This document shows, piece after piece, positions 1 through 10,400 of a stretch of DNA of 64,000 bases; within the stretch, counting starts at the first letter, position 1, and each line of letters opens with the position of its first letter. This DNA is from Aphrocallistes beatrix (Eukaryota > Porifera > Hexactinellida > Sceptrulophora > Aphrocallistidae). Both the position numbers and the translations under genes were made by a program. The stretch covers positions 9,273,524 through 9,337,523 of the forward strand of contig OY725488.1 of NCBI GenBank assembly GCA_963281255.1, written 5' to 3'. A model generated the notes under the pieces. It was not told the DNA's origin and did not search any database. It saw nothing but the letters and a program-made list of their open reading frames with translations.

Positions 1-865
1 AGAAGCAAACTACTGTAATTTCATGACTGAAATTGTATTAAAAGTTCCATCATTACAAAAACTAGTAATTGTCTAGTAGTAAACACTATAATTAAATAAA
101 ATTATATAATATAGCCTCAGATTACTTCGAAATCAATTAGGTACAAATACAACTGCTTAAATTGTAGTATTTTAATTTAGGCTAAAAGACTACATCTTTT
201 GCTGTTGTTTTTTATTTGGATATTATACAACCAATTATTGCGCAAAACACGATTTCATTTGATAATCGGGACTAGAGAGTTGCCACATTGTAGGGACAGA
301 TCATAATAAACATCATTTTAAGTAACTTGATTAAATCTTACATTATTTTCTTATTTTGTTTTTGATAAAACGGGTATATCTCTAAATTCTGATCAATGCT
401 TTCATTACTACATAATGTTAGGATCTTACTACGTATAATTTTTAATGGCAATGCTGCTATGTACGTTAATTGATTGCATCAGCTTGTTACATGTAAACAT
501 GATTTTTAGATAAACATTATTTGAAGTTATCTTTAATGGTTTTGTAATAATGTAACTTTCTATATCTGCTTAATGTTCAAATTATTATTAACTTACAGGG
601 AGAATAATCAATTTTACTACGTGTAGTATTACTATATGAATTTCTTCATCAGGGATTTGTATGATGGACACACAAGAATAGCCATCAACCTAATACATTG
701 AAAATTATCTGAAAATTATCATTTTTTCAATATCAGGTTAAAGCTTAGTCCAAAAATCCATGCTTCAACCAATTAATACTGGCATCGGTTAACCGGTTAA
801 CCGCCCTGTAGGAAACCAAAATAATCGAACCAAACATCGGTTAACCAACCCCAGCACTGTCTAAG

Positions 866-1030
866 ATTTTCTAGTCCCGCACTTTTTTTGAGGTGATAAG
901 AGTTGTATGGCACCCAAACAGTGGTTTATCTTGTAATTCCAGGGGTGATGGCAACCCGACGCCAAAATCGAATCACACTGCAAGCACCTTGGCTCCCCCG
1001 ACGATACCAGACTGGCACCTATGTGACCTG
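866..1030 (+). mobile_element. Degenerate hAT-type MITE (GGGTTTATCTAGG family)
   Basis: This resembles the elements at 10606, 31175 and 35090: a tagTCCcGCACTTTTTTT stretch, then GGTTTATCTTG, CCAGGGGTGATGGCAACCC and ACGATACCAG. The terminal repeats are eroded here and no target duplication is evident. Confidence 0.6.
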
Positions 1031-1033
1031 TAC

Positions 1034-1296
1034 AGTACACCGTTACTAACCTGAACAACTCGTGCCAAAGATCGAAGAATCGTTCAGATTAGTGAAATAA
1101 CACTAATTCAATGGAGCAAATGTGTATTGTTAGAAAATTAAGGATATTATTTGTTATGAATGCTTTTTTAATGCGGTTTCTCAATCTAATTAAAGATATA
1201 AGATCATTAAAGTTGATTCGAAGCATTGAAGCTAATATGATAATATTTAGGGTTTTGGATTGTAAGAGTGAAGTGTTCGGATTAGCGAGGGTGTAC
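1034..1296 (+). mobile_element. Mariner-like MITE with TA-type ends
   Basis: The ends are inverted copies of GTACACCCTCGCTAATCCGAA (left copy degenerate, right copy GTTCGGATTAGCGAGGGTGTAC). The same element occurs at 4194-4457 and 55376-55650. No transposase is encoded. The ORF-like stretch inside it is not conserved between copies. Confidence 0.7.
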
Positions 1297-1589
1297 TCTA
1301 CTTGGATAAACTCACTTGGAATTTATTTCACGCTATTTTCTATGAATATTATGACTAATCAAAATACGTTATGTGCTATAGCCAATCAATTTGATCTATA
1401 ACCTTCAACAACCAAATAAGAACCCAATATAGTTCTATTTAAACTATTAATTTTGATTACTGTGTTAGATTTAGTTAGTTGGCTAGTTTGTATCTCATCA
1501 ACATTTTTGTATACCGGTAATCGAATTAATTTCATTCAAAAAATCTCATTATATTACAAAACCATTAAAGATAACTTAATAATGTTTAT

Positions 1590-1623
1590 CCATAGCCTAC
1601 TCTAATATTAGAGTAGGCTATGG
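1590..1623. repeat. Perfect 34-bp palindrome
   Basis: Two 17-bp arms meet without a loop: CCATAGCCTACTCTAAT followed by its exact reverse complement. The outer bases match the termini of the foldback elements at 28040 and 58876, so this may be an end-to-end remnant of that family. Confidence 0.85.
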
Positions 1624-2081
1624 TTTACCATATTTTAGATACAAATCATGTTTACAAGTGAGGTGTTGCAACAAACTGATGCAATGAACTAACATAATTG
1701 TTATAACGGCATTTCGGGGAAATAAAATAATGAAGTAATAGTAAGATCCTAACAACATGTAGCTGCAGTTTACACAATATATGCTTACTAGTAGTATATA
1801 TAGATAGGAAGCTTATACAGCATATCTCATCACAATTTTTGCATTATTGAATGAATGTCATTTTTATGCATAAATCGTTCATTACGCAAGAATCTTTCTT
1901 AAATGCCAGTATATGTACCTAATGGTTATTAATACACCTACATAGGAAGTTCATCAAGTAGATTCAACAGGGAAAATACAATACACTGAATGCGGAGTCA
2001 CTTATTAATGATGGTTAGCTTCAGAGTTATAAAATAAATTGGCTGTCAACTCAAATACGTCTCGTCGAAACTAAAAAAGTA

Positions 2082-2087
2082 TATAAA
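2082..2087 (+). promoter_or_regulatory. TATA box of coiled-coil pseudogene copy
   Basis: TATAAA lies 35 bases before the pseudogene ATG, within a block (CGTCTCGTCGAAA...GTATATAA) that is also conserved upstream of the intact copy at 5013. Confidence 0.55.
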
Positions 2088-2121
2088 GAGGTGTGATTCC
2101 GTAAAATAACAAATAAACAAG

Positions 2122-2331
2122 ATGAACCTCTCTGAAGCACATTTCGCAGATTTGAAAAATACGAGATTATATTGGAAAACTAAATTTTCGGTACAATAAA
2201 GGAAAGATGAGCCAATCAGACTTGAGAGAGAAGTAGCCGCATTAAAACGTGAGAAACAGAGATTGATAAAAGACAGAGACGAATCGATCAAAGAGATCAA
2301 AGTACTGAGGCAAAAAATGGGAATCCAGTAA
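2122..2331 (+). pseudogene. Coiled-coil protein pseudogene (copy 1)
   Basis: This is a broken relative of the gene at 5013. The ATG context (AACAAGATGAAC) is shared, but about 65 N-terminal codons are missing. The reading frame then matches the middle of the intact protein (HFADLKNTRL against HFSDLKNNRL) until a TAA at 2197-2199, where the intact copy has CTA AAA. Beyond the stop the same frame continues with recognisable C-terminal coiled-coil sequence to a second TAA at 2329-2331. It arose by an internal deletion plus a nonsense change and sits in a segmental duplicate of the 4.2-5.4 kb region. Confidence 0.8.
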
Positions 2332-2488
2332 GGCTCTTCTACTTAGCTAAATGCAATGCTGAATTCCAATAATTGCACAAATTCTAAGCTCCCTGCTGCG
2401 ACGCATGCATTTACACGAACTTTTAGTTCGTTTATTAGCAAGAAAAACTCGCTAATAGAGATTATTCTGTATTATGTATTAATTAATT

Positions 2489-2785
2489 TACCGTATTTCT
2501 CTGAATAAGCGCCGGGTCTAAAGGGTGAACGAAATAAATAAGCGCCGGAGCTCAAATAAGCGTCGGACCCCCGGGCATTTTAGTTCTCTGAACATCATAT
2601 CAAACTAGTATTCTCAGTAGTGGCATAGATACAAGTGCGTTGTGGCAAAAATAAAAGTGCCAGTCAATGTAGTAAACAAAAAAAAGAGCGCCGGGTCAAA
2701 ATAGCGAATGAAAAAAATAAGCGCCGGGTCTAAAGGGTGCACATAATAAATAAGCGCCCGGGCGCTTATTCGAAACAAAACGGTA
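2489..2785. mobile_element. TA-flanked MITE with GCGCCGGG motifs
   Basis: Inverted ends TACCGTATTTCTCTGAATAA and TTATTCGAAACAAAACGGTA enclose repeated AATAAGCGCCGGG blocks. A second copy is at 36081-36441. No protein is encoded. Confidence 0.75.
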
Positions 2786-2848
2786 CATTCTTCAATTTGG
2801 AGGAAATTGTGGTTGCTTTTGAATAGAGTAGAAAGTTTCGTATTATAT

Positions 2849-2922
2849 GTACAGTCGAGTTCGCTTATTAGCAAGTTTTTCTCGTGCAAAACCCGACTTG
2901 CTAATAAGCGAACTCTACTGTA
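2849..2922. repeat. Short palindromic MITE
   Basis: ACAGTCGAGTTCGCTTATTA and its near reverse complement TAATAAGCGAACTCTACTGT face each other across about 30 bases. It looks like a minimal pogo/Tigger-type hairpin element. Confidence 0.6.
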
Positions 2923-4193
2923 GTATTTTAGTTGATTCTAAAGTAACAGTTGTCGTTTGTAAATTATTTGTAGTGTCGCATATTAATATTTTAGTCTAGG
3001 TCGAATCATTAATTTAATAACATTAAAACGACCTAAACATGGCTAACCTTTTGGAAACTTTTCAACATTGCAAGCAGGGAAATGTATCAGATTGGGAAGT
3101 TTGTTAAGGCGGCAGTCCCCCGTTATTGGTCAGAAAGACGGAGATAATTTAAGCCTATTACATTTGATAGCAAATGAGCGTGGTGGCTAGCTAAGCAACC
3201 AAATTATATGAAGTATGGTCTATATATATCGCGTATATAGAATCTGATGGCGCGTATATAGAAGTTTGTGTGAAGTCCTGCCATACCACAGCTTCCACCA
3301 TTGCTCCGCTGCCCCCCTCCCAGGTACCCACACTCGACGCCTATGCTTAAGATACCCACCACCAAATGATTGAGCTACAAATCCCTGATGAAGAAATTCA
3401 TATAGTAATACTACACGTAGTAAAATTGATTATTCTCCCTGTAAGTTAATAATAATTTGAACATTAAGCAGATATAGAAAGTTACATTATTACAAAACCA
3501 TTAAAGATAACTTCAAATAATGTTTATCTAAAAATCATGTTTACATGTAACAAGCTGATGCAATCAATTAACGTACATAGCAGCATTGCCATTAAAAATT
3601 ATACGTAGTAAGATCCTAACATTATGTAGTAATGAAAGCATTGATCAGAATTTAGAGATATACCCGTTTTATCAAAAACAAAATAAGAAAATAATGTAAG
3701 ATTTAATCAAGTTACTTAAAATGATGTTTATTATGATCTGTCCTTACAATGTGGCAACTCTCTAGTCCCGATTATCAAATGAAATCGTGTTTTGCGCAAT
3801 AATTGGTTGTAGAATATCCAAATAAAAAACAACAGCAAAAGATGTAGTCTTTTAGCCTAATTTAAAATACTACAATTTAAGCAGTTGTATTTGTACCTAA
3901 TTGGTTTCGAAGGAATCTGAAGCTATATTATATAATTTTAATCAATTATAGTGTTTACTACTAGACAATTACTACTTTTTGTAATGATGGAACTTTTAAT
4001 ACAATTTCAGTCATGAAATCTAAAATTACAGTAGTTTGGCTCTGTTTTTCATGGAGTGGCATCATTACATTCTACAGTGTGCCATGATTACAGTGAGTAT
4101 AGTCTGCTACAGTTTTGTTAACAGAAATGTCTCACTGTACTGGACTATCTCAGCATAGTTATATAGTCCAAAACCTATTGTAGAGTAATACCT

Positions 4194-4457
4194 CTACACC
4201 CTCACTAACCCGAACAACTCCGTGCTAATGATCGAAGATCGTTCCGATTAGTGAAATAACACTAATTCAATGGAGCAAATGTGTATTGTTAGGAAATTAA
4301 GGATATTATTTTGTTATCGAAGCCTTTTAATGCGGTTTCTCAATCTAATTGAAAGATACAAGATCATTAAAGTTGATTAGAAGCATAGAAGCTAATATGA
4401 TCATATTTAGGGTTTTTGGATTGTAAGAATGAAGTGTTCGGATTAGCGAGGGTGTAC
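4194..4457 (+). mobile_element. Mariner-like MITE, second copy
   Basis: Same family as 1034-1296. It begins TACACCCTCACTAACCCGAA and ends GTTCGGATTAGCGAGGGTGT. Together with the coiled-coil gene downstream it forms the second half of a segmental duplication (about 1034-2335 against 4194-5440). Confidence 0.75.
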
Positions 4458-4951
4458 TGTACTTGGATAAACTCACTCGGAATTTATTTCACGTAATTTT
4501 CGTATGAACATTATGAGTAAGCAAAATATGCATTATGTGCTATAATCAATCAATTTGATCTATAACCTTCAACAATCAAATAAAAACCCAATATAGTTCT
4601 ATTTAACCTATTAATTAATTAATAATGATTACTGTGTTTTATTTAGTTAGTTGGCTAGTTTGTATCTCATCAACATTTTTGTATACCGGTAATCGAATTA
4701 ATTTCATTTAAAAAATCTCATTACTAATAGTTAATACACTTGCATAGGAAGCACAGTAAGCAGATTTAAGAGGGAAAAATAGCATTGAGAATGCGGAGTC
4801 GCATATTAATGATGATTAGTTTCAGATATTCGTGAACTGAGCTGAGGAATAAAATGTATCATAACTACAGGTGAAAAAAATATTTTTTTTTAATGCAAAT
4901 AAAATACTTTGGCTGTCAATCCAAATGCGTCTCGTCGAAAATTAAAAAGTA

Positions 4952-4957
4952 TATAAG
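4952..4957 (+). promoter_or_regulatory. TATA box of coiled-coil gene copy 2
   Basis: TATAAG in GTATATAAGCGG, 56 bases before the ATG at 5013. The surrounding 40 bases are conserved upstream of the pseudogene copy, which supports a core promoter. Confidence 0.6.
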
Positions 4958-5012
4958 CGGTGCAGATTCCATAAAATAACAAATAAAGTAAACATAACAA
5001 CAAATAAACAAG

Positions 5013-5444
5013 ATGAACCAAGGAAATGAAAAAGAAACAGAAATTAAGCAGCTCGAGATAGCATATAGCAAAATCTCTGAATTGCTATTGCCTGATTGGA
5101 AGAAACGTTTATCAGAAGGAAGAAAATTAAAAGACCTTGTTGATCCTGATAAGTTATGCGGTGTCTCACTTAAGGAACTAGATATGACAAGCAAGATTCT
5201 CCAGAAAGAACATTTCTCAGATTTGAAAAATAACAGATTAGATTTGAAAACAAAAAAATCTGTACTAAAAAGGAAAGAAAAATGGAAAGAGGAGCTAAAA
5301 AGACATGAGAAAGAAGTAACTGCATTAGAATGTGAAAAACAGACATTGATACAAGACAGAGAAGAATTGATCGAAGAGATCCTAGAATTAGAGCAGAAAA
5401 CGCAAATCCCGTGGCAGGGAATCCAACTTAGTTATACAAACTAA
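5013..5444 (+). CDS. Small coiled-coil protein, unknown family (copy 2)
   Basis: A 143-residue intronless reading frame. Residues 1-75 form a charged, probably helical N-terminal region with LLPDWKKRL and LVDPDKL. Residues 75-135 are very rich in Lys, Glu and Leu in a heptad-like pattern, a strong coiled coil. No signal peptide or membrane segment is seen. A paralogue at 6711 shares the order PDW, (L/I)DPDKL, LKN(N/K)RL(D/E)L and the C-terminal coiled coil. A decayed copy lies at 2122. Conservation of reading frame between diverged paralogues and a conserved TATA region argue for a real gene. I do not recognise the family; a structural or adaptor role would be inference only. Confidence 0.7.
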   Translation: MNQGNEKETEIKQLEIAYSKISELLLPDWKKRLSEGRKLKDLVDPDKLCGVSLKELDMTSKILQKEHFSDLKNNRLDLKTKKSVLKRKEKWKEELKRHEKEVTALECEKQTLIQDREELIEEILELEQKTQIPWQGIQLSYTN

Positions 5445-6710
5445 ATTGGAGCAAATGAAAACGCAAACGCATAATTACTTTGCTTTTAATTAAATGCAAA
5501 AACGGCTTTAGCTGCTAATGCTACAAAGAATTAACCTAACGCATTACAAACCAGTTATAACTACTAAAGTTGGAAATCCAATTGAAGTTACAAGATGCAA
5601 TCTCTCTAGTTGAGATAATATTAAGTTTAATTTTATGTTCAATATGCTTAATTCATGCCTTATTAATCAATAGCATTCAGACCCAGCTTTAATACTAAAG
5701 GCTTGTATCTGATTGGCTGATATCATTGACACCTGTTAAAAGGGGCGTAGCTTTTATAAACTACCAGATGCTGATCTCTATCCTATAAGGAATATTTATT
5801 CCAAATATGGTGTGATTCAGAAGTATAAAATCTCCAGGAACGAACACACGGAATTACAGACCCATACGTTTTGATGTACGATACAATGTTATTTTCAAGT
5901 TCTGTTGGAAAAACACTTCAAATCACAATACATACATACACATATGTTCATTACAATCATTTTATAATACCACCAATGCATCAGTTAATATACTACGTAG
6001 CGGGCTGACATTCAATAGACTGCATCATGTACTTGAGTAGCATGATCCTATCTATGGTAACTATGGTAACCATGGTAAATGCTATGGGTAAATTACACGT
6101 AGTTATGACTGTAGTAACATGTCACAAAAATTATCTAGCGACACTGCCACTCTATCCAATTTGGGTAATGTGATAGCCTCAATGTGAAAGTTAAAATATA
6201 TTTCAGTTCGTAATATTTAATAAAACGCAACTATAGTATATTATCGCAACAATATGGAATGGTTACAAATGTACAAATGATTTAAGATCAAAATATTCAA
6301 TAAAGATAAAAACAATGTTTAACCTGGAAATATTCAGGGTAAAAACTATGAAATAAGTGAGTAGTATTGTTAGTTTATACTCAACATTAAATATCAATTG
6401 AGTGTTTACAGAGCTATGATGGATAGCTGAATAAGATCCTAAACGAAGAAAGTTCATACAAAACTGCTAAGTTTTGGGTTAAATCAAATATTAATAAGTG
6501 TATTTTATAATTTGGTCAATAGATAACAGTATCGTCATGCGTCAGTAATAAGATTGCGCAATACTAAAATATATCTGAGAAAGTATCACTTCTATGCTTT
6601 CGAGAGTTGAAAAAAAAAATTAACAAATGTTGATACTAAAAATAGTACATAGGGCGGAAATTTAATATTTCTATAAATAACATGATAAATTTAAATTAAA
6701 TAAAATCGAA
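5445..6710. other. AT-rich intergenic stretch
   Basis: No gene is seen. About 5690-5840 resembles fragments at 8560-8740 and 55200-55340 (shared CTGATTGGCT, CTATAAGGAATAT), an old dispersed repeat. Around 6050-6085 the motif ATGGTAAC recurs several times. Confidence 0.5.
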
Positions 6711-7082
6711 ATGGCAGCGAGACAAACAAGAGATGAATCTCCCGAGCAGAAAATTCAGGACTGCCGCAAAATAGAAGAATTGTTGAAACCTGATTGGATG
6801 GAAAATTTGAACGAAGAATTAGAAAATTTGATTGATCCAGACAAGTTATTGAAGATTGAGAACCTAGATGACTTGATTGATGAGAGGAAAGCCCATGATT
6901 ATCTAGCAGCCATCTTGAAAAATAAACGGCTAGAGCTGCAAGGTAAGAGGTCAATAAGGGATAGGAAGATGGAACCTGCTAGGTTAGAAGAGGAAATAAA
7001 ACAAAAAAAGGAAGAAAAATCAAGCCTTGAAACGGAAAAGAAAGCTCTGGAGGAAGAAATCGAGTTTTACAAAAAGAAGTAG
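6711..7082 (+). CDS. Small coiled-coil protein, unknown family (copy 3)
   Basis: A 123-residue intronless frame, paralogous to the gene at 5013. Shared blocks are KIEELLKPDW (residues about 20-30), LIDPDKL (about 42-48) and ILKNKRLEL (about 68-76). Residues 85-122 are a Glu/Lys-rich coiled coil ending EIEFYKKK. The N-terminus differs from copy 2 and the spacer between PDW and DPDKL is shorter. The stop at 7080-7082 lies about 215 bases from the stop of the convergent CFAP251 gene. No known domain is recognised. The conserved frame between two diverged copies is the main evidence that it is coding. Confidence 0.7.
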   Translation: MAARQTRDESPEQKIQDCRKIEELLKPDWMENLNEELENLIDPDKLLKIENLDDLIDERKAHDYLAAILKNKRLELQGKRSIRDRKMEPARLEEEIKQKKEEKSSLETEKKALEEEIEFYKKK

Positions 7083-7296
7083 CTTCTCCAAAACCTAAAT
7101 TGGAAACCACTCTAACATACTAAATTCCTTCTTAAGCCTTGAGAAGTAGTAGCGTCTAGAGCAGGTCATAAATAGTTCGATTATGTACTATCTTAATTGC
7201 TTGTAATTCAATACAAATGCTGTATATGGCACAATAATAATAGCGAGTGTAATAATGTGGTTGTATATTAATAGAATACAGATAGAGTGGAGTTAT

Positions 7297-7427
7297 CTAC
7301 GTAGATCCTAGCAGCTTCTCTGAGAGAATTCCAACAGTGATATCTTGTGGGAGCTGAGATCCAAAGCTTTCATCGTCTATCGTAGATGGAGGCTCGTTCA
7401 GATCTGGGTCTTCATCAGATGTCAGGC
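7297..7427 (-). CDS. CFAP251: CFAP251 exon 8 (C-terminus)
   Basis: The acceptor is ACACAG|GC. The exon encodes an acidic tail containing SFGSQLPQDITVGILSEKLL and ends at TAG 7299-7297. The tail pattern LPxxIT...EKLLG resembles the extreme C-terminus of vertebrate CFAP251, which supports this exon although it is short. Confidence 0.85.
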
Positions 7428-10400
7428 CTGTGTAATGCAAATATTCAGTCATGACGTCATGAGTAAATTTAAATCAGACTTGAGGTTAGATTAGGGCAGC
7501 GGTTTTCAACCTTTTTTGGCTGTGGATCCCCTATAGCAATTTCCTTTATTCTGTGGATCCCCGATAGCAATTTCCTTTATTCTGTGGATCCCCCTATTAA
7601 CCGTAATACAAAATTTTGAATCTTGTGGACCCCAGGTTGGGAACTGCTGCATTAGGAATTCCAATAAAAAAATTTGTACGGATGTTTTTCTCCAAAAAGG
7701 TAGTAAGTAGCGAGGATGACTAATTATTACATTCAGAAAATTTTCTCAGAATGTCGCAATAATTTCGCCTAAAAATGATTTGTAAGATCATTATACTCAA
7801 CTCTATCGTGACTAGTCTCACTAACTCAACTCTACCGTGCTAGTCTCACTAACCGAGGACAGTAGCGAGACAGTCCGCTAGCTCCGCCTCAGTCATCTGC
7901 TCTCCCCTGTCCTCTAGGAGCTCCAGGAGCTCTCCTCTCTCCACCCCCTCCCCTTCGTCCCCCAGAACCTGCAGCGCCTCCTCGAGATGGAACGGATGCA
8001 GCCCGTAAGCCGGTCTGTGGTTGACGTAGAGACGGATGAAGGCCTCCAAGTCTATGCTGGTCGTGTGCTGCCCCGTCTCGACGTACTCACTGAACTTCAC
8101 CTCGTTCAGGATATCTGAAATCTCCTTCTCGGATGGGAAGAATCCAAGCGCACGGATCACGTTAGGAATCTGCTCGGCTAGAATGGTTGTACTAACCTAC
8201 ATCCAGGACACAGTCACGTATATACACCATTAGATAGGAATAGCATGTTGGATCATAGCCTACTACAGGGTTTGCGGAGTGGTTGGGAACCACTGGCCTA
8301 CTACATATACAGTAGAAACCTGCATAATTCGGTACTCGTTGGGAAACGAAAAAATGTCAGTCGACAGCTGATAGTGCAGCTCTATTAAGTGACTCGTAGG
8401 GAATTTGCGTAATATACAGCCTGCGTTTTAGACAATTTTCTCCATGTCAACCAATGAGATTTCAAGTTTAGGGAGTCATTGCGATTCATTTGTATGCATT
8501 TAGTTAGATCTAATCTCTATTCGTCAATAACATCAAAGCAACTGTAATGTTAAATCCCTGGTTTCTGATTAGCTAATACATTTTGACACCTTTTGAAATT
8601 TTTTTCCAGAATTTGGACCCAGCAGCAGGTTTAAATCTCCATCATATAAGGAATATATGGTCCAAATTTGGTACAATTTGGCCCAATATAACTACCAAGG
8701 CTCCACTGTAGTAAGCTATGGTTACATGCGTTATAACCAAGTTATGTTGTAAAAGCATTATTTCCTAGGAACAGAATAGCATAGGGCAGCAACCTCTCTC
8801 TTGGAAGTGTGCTCCACCCCCTGACTCTTGAGCTGGGCGTAGTAGAACTGCTCCTCCATCTCGCGGTAGAACTCCCCACTCCTCCCGCCTTCTAGCAGCT
8901 CGTAGAAGGGCGCCATATCCGTGCCACCTAGACGGAGGTGTGCGTCCAGGATGGCAGTGTTGGCTCTCCACTGGAACACACAGCAGTCCTCTCCTCCCGC
9001 CGTGAACACGAAGCGCCCGTCGTGACTAGCCGCCATGTTCACCACCTATACACATCCATATATGGTGTGAAGCTAATCCCCACTGGAAACCGTATGATTG
9101 GATGAAACTATATTTTGATCAGAAATGTGGATTTTCAATACAGATTAATACAAATTCCATATTTATGATCAAAATTCTATGTATTTTCTGATCAAAATTC
9201 TATGTATTTTCTGATCAAAATTCTATGTATTTTCTGATCAAAATATACATCTCGATTGGATCAGTACAGTTCTCTTTAAGGTTGAGACATTGGAGTAACT
9301 CCCAAAAAATAGTGGTGTAATTATTAAAACAAGATCGCCCATAAAAGACCATGGATAAGTATATGTGTATGGGAACCTATCCTAAGATGTGGCACACGGG
9401 CCACCTCTCACCTGTCCAGGGTGTGCGATGGTGGCCATGTAGTGGTACGGGTTGCCGGTCATTGGCAAGACTGCCATTCCGACCTTGTCGTGCGTGATGA
9501 AGGCGAGGTACCGCGTGGTCTGCTCCCCCTCCTGCGAGCGGACCACCGGCTGGGGGAGCAGGACCATCCGCTGGACCGGGTCTCCGTAGGCCGGGCCCAG
9601 AACGGTCCGGCGGCAGAGAGAAGTGCTGGCGTTGTAGAGACGCAGCTTGAACTGGTTGTTGGCCACCAGGAAGAAGGACTCCTTGCTGAGAGGGGGGTAG
9701 GGCAGGAAGCAGGTGGGGCTGGCCGACTGCTCTATCTGGACCATCTCTCCGATCACGAGGTCGTTCTCAGAGCTGCTGGACAGGTCGTAGCGGATCAGAA
9801 GGCGGTCCCAGCCCAGCGAGTAGAGGGACAGCTGGCCGCGAACCTCGCTGTGGAACATCAGGTCCACGATGGGCTTGTAATGGGATCTGTACTTAGCTAG
9901 AGAGAGACTAGTTTAACTCTTCTTCTCTGTTGTTTGTTTGTTTTGTTTTGTTTTGTTTGTTTGTTTGTTTGTTTGTTTGTTTGTTTGTTTGTTTGTTTTG
10001 TTTGTTTTGTTTGTTTGTTTTGTTTGTTTGTTTGTTTGTTTGCTTGTTTTGTTTGTTTGCTTGTTTGTTTTGTTTGTTTGTTTGTTTTGTTTGTTTGTTT
10101 GTTTGTTTGTTTGTTTTGTTTGTTTGTTTGTTTGTGTTTGTTTGTTTGTTTGTGTTATTGATTGAGGAACTGGGAGGTGCTAGAAATGTGAAATTTTGCA
10201 TGCTGGTAAAAATAATTACAAAACAGTTAGAAGATCTAAGTGATATTTCACACTTCGCCGAGATAGGTGACACATTGTGCAGACCAATGAAATTTGAATA
10301 CTAGTATATTACTAGTAACCAGGGTATTATACAGCCCTCCAGAGATACGCTCCTAGTCTCAAACCCATACATTTCCAAACGTCTAAATCGATAAATAGCA

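Larger units (their letters stand above)
1..4040. repeat. Large inverted repeat (foldback), left end cut by window
   Basis: Positions 1 to about 662 reappear as the reverse complement at about 3376-4040, with only scattered differences. For example CATGACTGAAATTGTATT near 23 matches the reverse of the stretch near 4000. The arms enclose about 2.7 kb holding MITEs, a pseudogene and further short palindromes. The left arm starts at the window edge, so the true outer boundary is not visible. No coding sequence is recognisable in the arms. It could be a foldback transposon, or an inverted segmental duplication made around the enclosed elements. Confidence 0.85.

Noticed and set aside
6045-6085. 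Possible RFX X-box (GGTAACCATGGTAA) near the 3' end of CFAP251
   Set aside because: It matches only loosely, is part of a short ATGGTAAC repeat, and lies over 1 kb beyond the 3' end of the gene and 42 kb from its start.
8248-8305. Tiny insertion flanked by CCTACTAC repeats
   Set aside because: About 30 bases between the repeats with no matching inverted ends; may be chance.
9421-9900. 159-codon plus-strand frame opposite CFAP251 exon 5
   Set aside because: The minus frame matches the CFAP251 family with valid splice sites; the plus frame matches nothing.
9908-10304. Long Phe/Cys/Leu- or Asn/Lys/Gln-rich frames on both strands
   Set aside because: They are translations of the (GTTT)n microsatellite.
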